Positions 13,300 to 23,502 of a DNA stretch of 64,000 bases are shown in pieces. Origin of the DNA: Hypholoma sublateritium FD-334 SS-4 (Eukaryota > Basidiomycota > Agaricomycetes > Agaricales > Strophariaceae). Below the pieces are notes generated by a model, which saw only the letters and a program-made list of their open reading frames with translations, was not told the DNA's origin and ran no database searches. Each line of letters begins with the position of its first letter. Within the stretch, counting starts at the first letter, position 1. The stretch is from assembly GCA_000827495.1 (NCBI GenBank), contig KN817540.1, positions 190,480 to 254,479 of the forward strand, written 5' to 3'. The translations under genes were made by a program, and so were the position numbers.

Positions 13300-13831
13300 C
13301 GCTCAAAACGTGAGGAGCAGTACAACAGCCCGCTCGTCTTTCCATGGCCCTTGAGCAGCTCCGTCAGCGTTCAGCGCGACGTGGGCTCGACGAGGAGCAT
13401 GCACCGCAGCACGGGCCGCGTCTCGCGCGGGAGCAGGCGTAGTATCGACTCCGACCCGCCGCCATGAAAGGCGGTCTCGCTGTCAGAGCGCTGTAAGTGG
13501 AGTTGGGAGTGCAGGCACTCGGTGGGCTTGTCTGGTAACTTATGGGCCCGCGACAAAGGCCTCAAAGCTTGGGTCGGTCTTCAGGTCTGAAATTCTCCAG
13601 GGAAAGCGATGTCGAACCATGCACAAGAATATGATGGCGGCTTCACAGCATTTTCCGAGGTCATGACGCAGCACTCAAGTTCGAGGGCGCGATATGCGAG
13701 GCCTATTTCGTGGAGATACTCGACACCGTCGCAAATTTGGCGGAAGACGATGTAGATATCTAGATGGAACATCTTGCCAGACATGACGACTGAGTAGAGG
13801 TCAATGGGTGCGTATTCCATGACCTGGAGAG
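13300..13831 (-). pseudogene. relic of a fungal Ser/Thr kinase (HAL4/SAT4-like)
   Basis: Two pieces of one kinase, in order on the minus strand. Piece 1 (13831-13600) begins at a retained splice acceptor and reads VMEYAPIDLYSVVMSGKM, then FRQICDGVEYLHEIGLAYRA and CVMTSENAVK. The catalytic loop HRDLKLDN of the family has become YRALELEC, removing the catalytic Asp. Piece 2 (13500-13310) reads LLPRETRPVLRCML-VEP, a stop, then TLTELLKGHGKTSGLL, the usual C-terminal end of these kinases. The activation segment and C-lobe between them are missing. The family regulates ion transporters and permeases in yeasts. This copy is dead; the assignment rests on remembered family motifs. Confidence 0.7.
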
Positions 13832-15759
13832 ATGATCGGTGAGGGTGGACGGAGAGTGCGCGTCAGACCTTGACCAGTAAATTGGATTGCTGCATTGTAC
13901 GGTCTATAAACGGCAGCGGTTGGGCAGCGGAGAACCGCCGCTCGCAGGGAGAGGCGGCTTGGAATGACGACCACACGAGCATCCAAGCTCAATGCAGACG
14001 TCTCGGTGGCGTCGCCAGCTGCTGGCGGTGGTACGTCGCTATGGATCACAATGCCCGCGCAATTATTTTGGTTCGTGCTGGTGCCACAAAGGCGGTTTCG
14101 GGCCTAGGTAAGGCGCAGCGACGGATAGCGGCTCACAGGGGGCATGTGGCTGACACTGAGCGCTCACGTCGCGGGCGGCAACGGCTCGAGCAGCGGCGAC
14201 GGTATAGTACCGCCCATTTGACACTAACACGCACGCGGTTCTCGGAGCGGTTCTGCAGCGTGCGGACACGGGGACAGGTGGCATTTGTAGGGGGACGACG
14301 CTGGCTTATCGGGTGTCGTTCGATTGGCGGTAACAGCAGCCTCACGGGGAGGCGACAGCCTGTCTCGATGGGCAACGGTGGTGAACAACGGCGGCAAGAG
14401 CCCACCTACGTCTTACGGTGGGCCACGTCATCTAACAAATGGCGGTGCGCGGTACGGTGGTCAAGAGCGGTGGCCGGCTGGCGAGAGGCGGGGACGGCAA
14501 AAGTTCGCGCAGTATGGGGTGACGTCGAATAGGGTGAACGGCGCCCGGCGGTACGCTTGAGCTGCCTTACGCTCATTGACGGGGTACAGGCAGGACAGGT
14601 GTTGGGTGAGGGTGGGTCGGGTGCTGCGTTCAGTGGACGCCGAGGAGCCAGTGGAGTTATTTCTCCTATCGTTGCTTGTTCTCATCCCTTGGGTGGGGGG
14701 GGACTCTCCGCGCGCTGCCTTCGCTGTGCCCGCCGTTGTCGTTGTCGCAATAATTGTCGTCGTCGCGACGTGGTCACCGACCCGCGAATGGTGACCAATA
14801 TATTCCCAGGGTGCCAAGAGACCCCGCATTTTATGCAAATTTTATGTTTTCTTGATGTTTTCTGCAAGTTTTCTGTTGGTGGGGTAGGTCTTTGGGCTGG
14901 CCCACAGATGAAAAAGACTCGTAACCAAAAATTAAAAAAGGTACAACGACGCGTTATATATCTACTAGATCTGTAGATAGTACACCATGAGCTGGAAAGA
15001 ATTGAGGGCGAGGTATTACTATCGTTTGACTCAGTAATTGAACGACGTACGAAAGATCTCTCTGGACATGTAGCAGATTTTAGCACATGGTAAGCATTTC
15101 TCATCTCTATAAGTACTATGAACTTTGAAACAGTGGCAAGTTACCCCGCACTGCGCAGTCACAACTCTTACTATTAAGGTCAGCGCGCGAACTTCAACAA
15201 CCCAGACGGGGGTTCCGATGGATCCCGTCGTAGCTCTTATACATAAGAGCTAACTGGAGACTAGATTATCATCCCATTCGTGGGGCGCATATGTGATGTC
15301 GTCAATGTCGGCTGAGTATCGATCCGCTGAGCCGACGGTCACCGAAGACGCCAGGGTTTGGTGTGGGGTACTACGTTGCTGGGCGATATATCTGTGGTCG
15401 ACCGTCGAACGCTTGACGATCTTCGTACCCATCGCTGAAGCTGTCCAGGCGCATGGCGGCCGCAGTCACCTCTTGCTCCTTTTTGGCTTTGCGCCACTGC
15501 TTCCTGAGGTCTTTGAACTCTGCAGAGCAGACCGACAATTTGATTTACTTTAATATTCAATGTAAATAAATGTCAGTAAAGTCAAGCCTGGTTATTCGAC
15601 AATATCAGAGCGGCGAAAGCTAGGACAGAATCGACTAGTAGGAAGCATAGTAAAATCAAACGTGCAAAGGGTGATGACCGAGGCGATAGCATCACTTTGC
15701 CTGACTAGATGGTGCGCACGCTCCGTCGCACCAGCGTAGACCTGCGGCAAGGTATCAGA
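13832..15759. other. gene-poor stretch
   Basis: From 13870 to 14790 the sequence is G-rich on the plus strand with many short GGCGGT/GGTGGC words, giving long but unconvincing open frames. 14800-15300 is AT-rich. On the minus strand an open segment at 15519-15371 follows a good acceptor (CTCTGCAG) and reads FKDLRKQWRKAKKEQEV; it may be an orphan 3' exon but no upstream exon was found. Confidence 0.4.
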
Positions 15760-16241
15760 TTAATACATCTTCGAAGGCCAGGCGTCAGCATATCCCACGT
15801 CGCACTCCCAATCAACGGGTGTCGCAGGCAAGGACCCGTGTGCGTGCTGCCGCGCAGGCACGCCCCCCGCCATGCGCCGGTGCGCAGCCCCGTTTGTGCC
15901 AGTGTAGGGAACCATTCCCGGCGCCCCGTTTGCGTCTGGGGTTGTCCACCGTGCCTGCTCGGTGAATGGTAGGGCTCAGTACATACGCCGGTTCAGGCGC
16001 AGGTGAGGGCATGGTTGTCCCCATCCCAAACTCGTAAGTGCCGGTCGCCGCCTGCGCGAATATAGTGGCATTGGCCTGCACCATGAGCGCAGTGTTGTAC
16101 TGGATGGCACCCCGCGGAGCAGCGGGGTGCACTCCCGAGTCCACGTATCCAGGCCAGCGCTGCACGCCGCGCATTGGTGTCAGTGGAACGCCTACATGCG
16201 CGTCGCCGCTCTCGGAAGGTGCGTCCGATAACTCCGAGCAG

Positions 16242-17929
16242 GGGCCACCAGAAATATCCGTGCAGTCTGTGCAGCGTCCGTGCAGCGTCCGTGCAGTTTT
16301 GCACGGATGTTGCAATTTTTGCACGGACATGCACGGCCGTGCACGGATTGTACGATGTGCTCTTGTATGATTTATATGATCACAAATACATCTAATTACC
16401 TCGTATATTGATTTATATTGTTATGCCGGGTGAGGAGTATTCTTTGTACGATATGAGGAGATACAACCAATACCAACATTCTGGACAAATGTGATGAAGC
16501 CAAAATGAAGCGGCACTTCTATGCCGGCGCTAAGCTGGTGCCGTGCGAATTTGGCGGCTTTAAGGGCGGGCTCTTTCTCTAATGACCGCACATTTTCTGG
16601 AGGGCGATGTTCATTATCTACATTATGCTACAGCGTGGGACATAATATATACTAACTACCTTTAAAATTGTAATACTTAAGCGCTCAATGTGCGTCTAAA
16701 TACCGCCGTGTTCAGAATAATTCTCACGGCTCCTAAACGCTCTACGCCTTCATTTATTTTCGCTTAAACGCAAAGGACATACCCGAAAAAAATCGTGATC
16801 TTCCGCTCTCGTGATATTGGGTTAAAATTATGCATCTGAATTTGTGGTCTGCAGGAGGTGGAGTTCAAAATACCACCCATGTAATGCAATAGCGCTTAGC
16901 GCTTGGGCCTTTCCAGTACTATATATCCGTGACAATAAACTGATGGACTGACACTGATTTTGGGCTGAAATGATAAATATCAGGATATACATGCTCATAA
17001 GCACTAGTACGGGTAATGATGACCTTGTATAAGTGTGCACGGATATGCACGGACATGCACGGATCCTGAAAAATTTGCACGGACGTCAAAGATTTTGCAC
17101 GGATCATGCACGGATGTGCGCGGACGTGCACGGATATGCACGGATATTCACGGATGTGCACGGATTCCAAAGAAAATGCACGGATTGTGCACGGATTGTC
17201 CAAAAATTGCACGGATTGGGCACGGATATGCACGGACGTATACACACCGCCACAAATGCTGTGCACTGAGCATCAGAGATACTGCAGTCTTCGCTGTGAG
17301 CAGTTGTCATTGGCAATGCCTTCAGACCTGTCGCTCACAAACAGTGCAATTGCCATGCGCTTTGAATTAAGCAGTCGACTGTGTCAAGATAAGTAGTCAT
17401 ACCCAGCCGCGATATAGAGAAGTAACCTAAATAGCTTAGTTGCAGCTTACGGCACTCGACATCATCATTAAATGACATTGACCGTAAGTTCTCGAAATTA
17501 CGGTAATACTTAAAAAGTGAACGCTGTTCTTGGAAGGGCAGTATGTTTTGATTTGGATCTACTAGGGCTGTACTAATAGACAAGATTGATTAATCTGCAA
17601 ACATTCAATGCTATTACCCGACCACTAACAAATTGTGACAATTCCATTCAAATAATTCCATTCAAATGTGTCCAGCCTCCAGAGAGCATTATCGGGATAT
17701 ATTCCGGTTTCTAGTCCATTTAACTCAAAATACATGTGTTGTTAAATGACGGTGCGAGTAAGGTATGAAATCGGTAAGGTTTTTACGGACGCTGCACGGT
17801 CCTGTATATTTGTGCACGGACGTTGCACGGACCCCATCAAATATGCACGGACTTTGCACGGATTCGCACGGACGTGCACGGACGCACGGACGCTGCACGG
17901 ACGTTGCACGGATATTTCATGGTGCCCCC
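16242..17929. mobile_element. non-autonomous DNA transposon with CACGGA subterminal repeats
   Basis: Ends are inverted: left GGGCCACCAGAAATATCC, right (reverse complement) GGGGGCACCATGAAATATCC, both followed by GTGCA. It is flanked by an exact 8-bp direct repeat CCGAGCAG (16234-16241 and 17930-17937). The intact forkhead paralogue has a single equivalent site, which shows the insertion. Clusters of GCACGGA/TCCGTGC lie at both ends (16254-16350, 17786-17916) and inside (17036-17240). No transposase is encoded. The 8-bp duplication fits hAT, KDZ or P-type elements; the superfamily is unresolved. Confidence 0.85.
17036..17240 (+). repeat. internal GCACGGA repeat cluster
   Basis: About 15 copies of CACGGA, mostly GCACGGA, spaced 5-20 bp, all in one orientation. 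They match the words at the element's ends and may be transposase-binding sites from an earlier nested element end. Confidence 0.75.
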
Positions 17930-19705
17930 CCGAGCAGTCGTCGTCTTGTCTGCGCGAGTCTCTTAACGCTTGTGGTCCCGTTCGTTGCCCTCGCCCATGC
18001 GAATGTCAAGCGTCCAGTAGCACCCCTTGCCGGGGTCGTTCGGCGGGCGCGCCACGTTGACGAACATCGCCCTGAGCGACAAATTGTGCCGTATCGAACG
18101 CTGGTGCACGATCGGGGGTGAGGCGCGTTCTGCCGGCGCATGAGGGAAAACGACGTACCTGCCATGGTTTATCTGCGGCATACTTGTATGAGGGATATCG
18201 TTCCTCAATGGCGGAGTATATCTCGCGGAGGGTGAGGCGGTGGCATGGGCTGCCCCAAATTGCGAGTTTGATTAAGTCCGAAATTTTTGGGGGCTTCGCA
18301 GGGAAAGGCTCGTTAGGGAGCGACCACAGATTCAAGGGCATTGATGTTGGGATTGATAATGTTCTCCGGAGATAGGCGTCGGTTTCTTCCTGTAGGGGAT
18401 CTGGATAGATATAGGTTTGGTAGTTGGATGTGATGGCTGGAACGGAAGTGGAGTGGATGGTATGGTCGACGGGCTGGGAATGGGTTTGTATGTACCTCAC
18501 TCGGTTGGAAGGGCTTTGCGTGCCCGTCGTATTGAAACCTTGGGAGTGGGGAAATACAGGATTCTGCTGTATGTTGAAACCTTGCTGTAAGCCCTATAAA
18601 AAAAGATCAAAAAGCATTTTAGGGTATGCCGTAAAATACGAAAGACAAGCCCGTGGTACGTACTATTTGATACGTCTGTTGCTCCTGGGAACGGCCAGAG
18701 TACTGCATGTGTGCCTCGTCATACAAGCTATTTTGGTCGATAGAGATCGGGCGTCCATCCAGGGTCCCCGTACCCGGGGGCGATTGGCCGTGAAGATTAT
18801 AACTGATGGGAGAGTACTGAAGACCCCCTGGAGTCCCTAACAAATTGTGAGTGAAGGTGTTTTGCACCGGCGATATGGGCTCATCGAGCGGGTTTGTTCG
18901 ATGATCATAAAATTCGAGTGGATGATGGTCGCTTTGACTGACGGCATCGTGCTTCCATTCCTGCTGCTGAAGGGGGTACTTGACATGATGGTGGCGCAAG
19001 TCCAGGAGGGAGCCGGCGTATATTCCCGGGGGAAATGGACTGTAAGGATTATCACTGATAGGAGAGTACTGAGGATCCCAGCAAGAAGTTGCAGAATATG
19101 GATGTCAATGCGCAGTTACGAATTTACGGACATTGGTAAACCGTTGAGCTTACCTGAGGAAAAGGAGCACAGAAAAATCCCCGCTGATAAGATAATTCAT
19201 CTCCAAAGCGTGCTTCATAATTGCAACTTGTTGGAAGCTAGTAGATGACATATAGGATGCTCCCGTTTTGCAGAAGATAGAACTTGATAGACTTACAATA
19301 TCTTGCCGAGTCAAGCTAGTAGATTGTACGTGACTCTGGCTGTCCCTGAATAAAGATACCGGAGAAATACCCTCTCCGTAACGTGGGAGTGGCGTCAGCG
19401 TAGTAGCGTTGGTTGATTTTACGGTGTCGAGCGCGGCGCGTTGAAGTGCCGGGGGAAGTGCCGGGTGTTCCCGGGAATTGCTCAAAGACATTCTACCTTT
19501 ATCGATATCCTCAATGCAATCCTGGCTGCAGAGCCTCCTTTTTGGGGCTGAATTGGGTAGCACTTTATGGAGTATGCCTCGGAAGATTTCTGGAGAATTC
19601 TCATTCTTTTCAACGGGGCTAGAGCATGATGAAGCTTGGGCAGACTTCTCGATGCCAATCAGTGCCGGGCTTTTCTGCAGAAAAACACACGACTTACTAT
19701 CAGGC

Positions 19706-22554
19706 TCAAATACTTGGGCTCACGCTTCTTGGTGCTCGCCCTTGACTGCCCATCTCCCAGGATTGTTTGTAAGCGAAGGATGGGGCGCTGGTTGAGGGCA
19801 CGGGCTTTATATCCATCTCCAACCTGTTATCCAGGACATCAGGACTCTCTTTGACCATTAAACTGGATTGACATGTTGTGTTTTCACCGACGACGTGAAG
19901 GTAGAGTGGCTGCAAAGCATCAATCCCATCCCAGATCCAGGAACACGAAGATGACTCAAGGGCATCCTTTTGCAACTGAAGAACGGACAGTAGCATAGCC
20001 AGATCATCAGATTGCTCAAATAGCTGGTAGCGAAAGAACAATGCCAGAGAAATGTCCAAATAAATCTCTAGCTGCCGATGACTGTGAGCCGGTGTGAGCG
20101 CCAGAGCATTGGTGAAGAAAAATATCGCTTCGTGCAAATCGTCCTCATGATCACGGTCCCAGAATCTTCTCAGAAGTGACTGGCCCAGCCGTGCATTATA
20201 GACAGCTTTTGCGATGTTGGGCTGCACAAAAACTTGGGCGAAGTTTTGGTAATTTCGCAGGTTGGCTATTTGTAGCGCGGGGTCAAAGAGTTGACGTTGC
20301 TCGGGCGAGCACGGGAGCGCAAAGTCAATGTTTACTGTCCGGAACGGATGTCCGTCCAGCAGCGTAGGCCGTGATCCGGTAGGCACTTGAAAGCTGCGAT
20401 CCTCCTGAAGAAAATGCATGAGTTCAGTGAGCATAGTGCAGCGCTCTTCGCAGCTTTGTTTAGATCCAAACAGGAATTCCTGTAGAAATCCATTTCTGTA
20501 TTTCAAGGCTTGAACAACGAAGGTTGACTCTTCCGTCGAAAGAAATGATTCTTTAGGCTCGAAATATACTAGCCCTTTCCAACCAGGAATAAGATAATAT
20601 TTAAATTCCATTGAGATGTGAGACTGACCGTTTTGTTCGCAAATGTCATTAGCTGAGCAAATATCATCCAAGATCTCACTTGCGGACCGGTTCAACGAGG
20701 CACACGATGCCCAATTTCTGCTATTTGATATAGCGACTTTCGCTCCCGATTTCTATTCCACGCATTTATTTAGTAGCCAGGTTTCAGCTGCGTCAAAATC
20801 ACTCACCCGATCTAGAAGAAAAGTTGTGATGATATCCGATAACCACTGGTCACTATCATCCTAAAAACACATTAGATAACTGCAGAAATAACCAGTCAAT
20901 AGCACTCACATATAAGATACCCAGGTCTCTGTTATCATTACTAGTGACGGAGGCATTGTCGCCGTCGAAATGGTATATGGAAGTCGGAGGAGAATATACA
21001 CTTTCTAAATCTTGCGAACTGGGTGGCTCAGAATGCGAGAATAGCGCGGACGAGGATATGGAGGATGGAATTGAGGAAGAGCGCGACGAAGATGGTGGAG
21101 GTGATACTGATTTTTCAAGTCGAGAGTCAAACTCGGAGATATGTTCATCCTGCAGGCCCACCATCACATCCTGTTCGGGGAATTGCTGCTGCCAAACATC
21201 TCCCGCTAGCCTGATCTTGATGGTTCGGGCAAATAAACATTGGTTGCGAAGAGAGCTAACGTGTGGTACATCATCTCCTCCGGCGAGATCATCGTTCTCG
21301 TCCTCTGGGCCGACTTTGGCCTGCACCGTACCCTGGTAGTCCCACGCATATCGCGCACCTGCCGACTGCAACCCAGCTGACTGGTCGCTTGAGACCAAAT
21401 TCATCCTGATCTTGCGCTCTCTTGAAGTGTTCTGGAATGTGGCTATAGCCCATGACGTACTTTTGTGGCAGTTGTACACGACGGAGAGCTCGCCGTTTTT
21501 AAATTGGCGGCCCCGGATGTTATTGGCGTATGCATAAAGCGCCGATCCACTTTGTGATATGTAGTCAAAAAGCCTGGCCATATTAACGAGGCGTTCACAG
21601 TGAGCGCCCTGCGGAAGCATCAGGAGAGCCCCTTCTTCTGTGTCCGCGTCACATCCAAATGTTGCGAGTGTTCTTAAAAATCGAAACTGTTTAGGTAGTT
21701 TGATGTCAGACTAGGTGGATAGCTAACCGCGACGAGGATCCATCGAGCGAATCCCTGTATATCCCAGGTGTGGCTAGAAAGCTTCCGGCACTGAATTGCT
21801 TGAATTCTATGATATCGTCGTCTTCAAATGGTGTCTGAATGACGGGAATGCTTGTATCGGACGTCAAGGCGTTCCTAAAGACATTATTGTGCAGGACATC
21901 AAAGCTTCCTGCGCTGGTGAACTTCCCAATGCTGCCAGGCTGAAGACCTTCGCGACGATCTGCTTTCGAAAGCCGGGCATTGGGCTGGGGTATGTAGAGC
22001 GGAGTCCCATAGCTTCCATCGCCGAGCTTGCGGTAGAGCTCCGCGCCGCTTTTTACTTTGAGCCGAGTTTTTCGTACGCCGGTCTCGACAATCGGACGCT
22101 CCATTCCCTGTTGCTTAGTCTCCGTCAGAATCTATTGTGTTGGGAAGCGCATATATCTCACATCTGTAGTGCTTTGCTCATCTAGCGTTATGGCTGCAGT
22201 AGTGACAATATAGTGTTCATGGTACAGTATTCATAGTAGCATTGGCGATCAAATCGCGGTGATGGTAAATGGATTTACTCACGCAGGACGCGATGGTAAT
22301 TCTCATTTTGACGATGTGGGGTTGCTTGAAAAGCCATGGCTTCGCCCTGATTCGGCCCATGAACAACATTTCCGTAGATTGAGCCGAGAACATTGACAAT
22401 TGTTGGATTAGACAAAGCCACTTGCGAAGAATGGGAGAACCAGGACCTGAAATTGGTTTCAGTCATCAAGCAGATAGATCGATACTGGAGGACTGTAATC
22501 AGCAACGTACCCTGGATCATGGCCTTCCCTGTTGTTGGAGGCAGCAGGGGCCAT
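19706..22554 (-). CDS. mushroom-specific TPR-like protein with in-frame TAG
   Basis: Function unknown. It matches a large basidiomycete family by remembered motifs: N-terminal SNPTIVNVLGSIYGNVV, then GTPLYIPQPNARL and GSIGKFTSAGSFDVL, then GALLMLPQGAHCERL and SALYAYANNIRGR, then CHKSTSWAIATF, and near the C-terminus a helical-repeat (TPR-like) part beginning HEDDLHEAIFFFTNALAL. Start at 22554 (MAPAASNN) with a donor GG|GTACGT. A large Ser-rich, acidic linker lies at about 20990-21110. At 20753-20755 a TAG interrupts the frame between LLNKCVE and KSGAKVA and I found no splice that removes it, so the gene may be dead or mis-read there. A 49-nt intron (19723-19675) could join it to the forkhead gene downstream. 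Confidence 0.55.
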
Positions 22555-23313
22555 CTGAGAAGTAAGGGGCGATGGATGTGTTTCATTTTCCATAGTTCAG
22601 CGAAGAGTTTGTGGCGAGTAGCACAGTATGTATATCAAGCAGTGAACGAATGGGACATTGCGCTTGCAGTCCGTAGTATATAGGTGCGCAGCTGGTGGAT
22701 AGCCTTCACGTCGATGTTAATTTGATGGTGGAGAAGGCGTACCACAGCAATTGCACACCACTGCACTTCCTGAGGCAGTTGTACTCAAAATAGATATCAT
22801 CGCCTTCCCCCTCCATAGTATAGCTAGCCAGGTACGATTACGAGGCCGCGTGTGCAAATTAACGTACATGGGCGCGGTGCATGTGGGATGTATAAGCACG
22901 TACTTGCTAACTATATATTATTCGAATGCGAAGCGTGTGCACGCGAATGGGCGCGACCAACTAAGCAGGCTTTCGCATCCGAGGAGCGGGCCTATGTACC
23001 GCCGCATGCATCGCTTTAGCCGCCGTGCCACGATCTGCCACCCAAGACAACGTCGCGTCCAGGAGGTGCAGTAACAGGCGGTCCGCATAGATACAAATCG
23101 ATTCTAGGTAAGTGCAGAAGCTGGAACTTCAATACAGGAGCTGGAGAGCGCGTAGCGCTCGATGAACTGGAGTAGAGGTATAGGCGTGCTGGTCCTGCAT
23201 TCGACGAACATACAGGCGGGTGCTGAAAACGCGGTCATGATGCCGACTCGCCTGTGCGAAGGCAGCAAGTAGCCTATGGAGCTTCCCGCAATAAGGCCAA
23301 CTAGGAGATGTGT
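22555..23313. other. intergenic left of the hAT element
   Basis: Promoter side of the TPR-like gene. Contains a few TGCACACCA words near 22756 similar to those at 28466-28525. No coding feature recognised. Confidence 0.4.
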
Positions 23314-23321
23314 GCCACGGT

Positions 23322-23336
23322 TAGTGTTGCCACGGT
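23322..23336 (+). repeat. left terminal inverted repeat of the hAT element
   Basis: TAGTGTTGCCACGGT, exact inverse of the right end. Confidence 0.95.
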
Positions 23337-23502
23337 CTGATCCGGTCCGGTTTCGGTTCGACTTTGACGGTTTTGGTAATAATTATATATTTAGTCGAGC
23401 CGAGTCGCAATTTTACGGCTCGACTTGGCGGCAAGTCGGTTTATAACCGTGCAGTCGGTGACATTTGGATAAATATAGAAACGATGTGTAAATATATGTA
23501 CA

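Larger units (their letters stand above)
15760..19491 (-). pseudogene. forkhead transcription factor, truncated copy interrupted by a transposon
   Basis: Exons: 19491-19297, 19237-19154, 19068-18664, 18593-18159, 18100-17963, in frame, 418 residues. The forkhead DNA-binding domain is complete: [19 protein letters not shown], then after an intron at [18 protein letters not shown], then [14 protein letters not shown] immediately after the domain (17963-17965) removes the C-terminal third present in the plus-strand paralogue at 29119. Beyond it lies a 1688-bp transposon, then a decayed homologue of that C-terminal part (16233-15760: [22 protein letters not shown], and a terminal TPVDWE... before TAA) with at least one frameshift. 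A short DNA-binding protein may still be made, but the ancestral gene is broken. The N-terminal exons may instead continue from the TPR-like gene upstream. Confidence 0.75.

Noticed and set aside
13870..14560. 220-codon plus-strand frame
   Set aside because: Arg/Gly-rich product of G-rich sequence; several overlapping frames on both strands are equally open, which points to base composition rather than coding.
15302..15560. Basic exon-like segment FKDLRKQWRKAKKEQEV considered as an HMG-box or homeodomain tail
   Set aside because: Only about 49 codons to the first stop, no upstream exon found, and the similarity is too short to name.
17033..17400. CACGGA cluster considered as a CRISPR array or telomere-like repeat
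   Set aside because: The organism is a fungus, spacers are irregular and short, and the same word marks the transposon ends.
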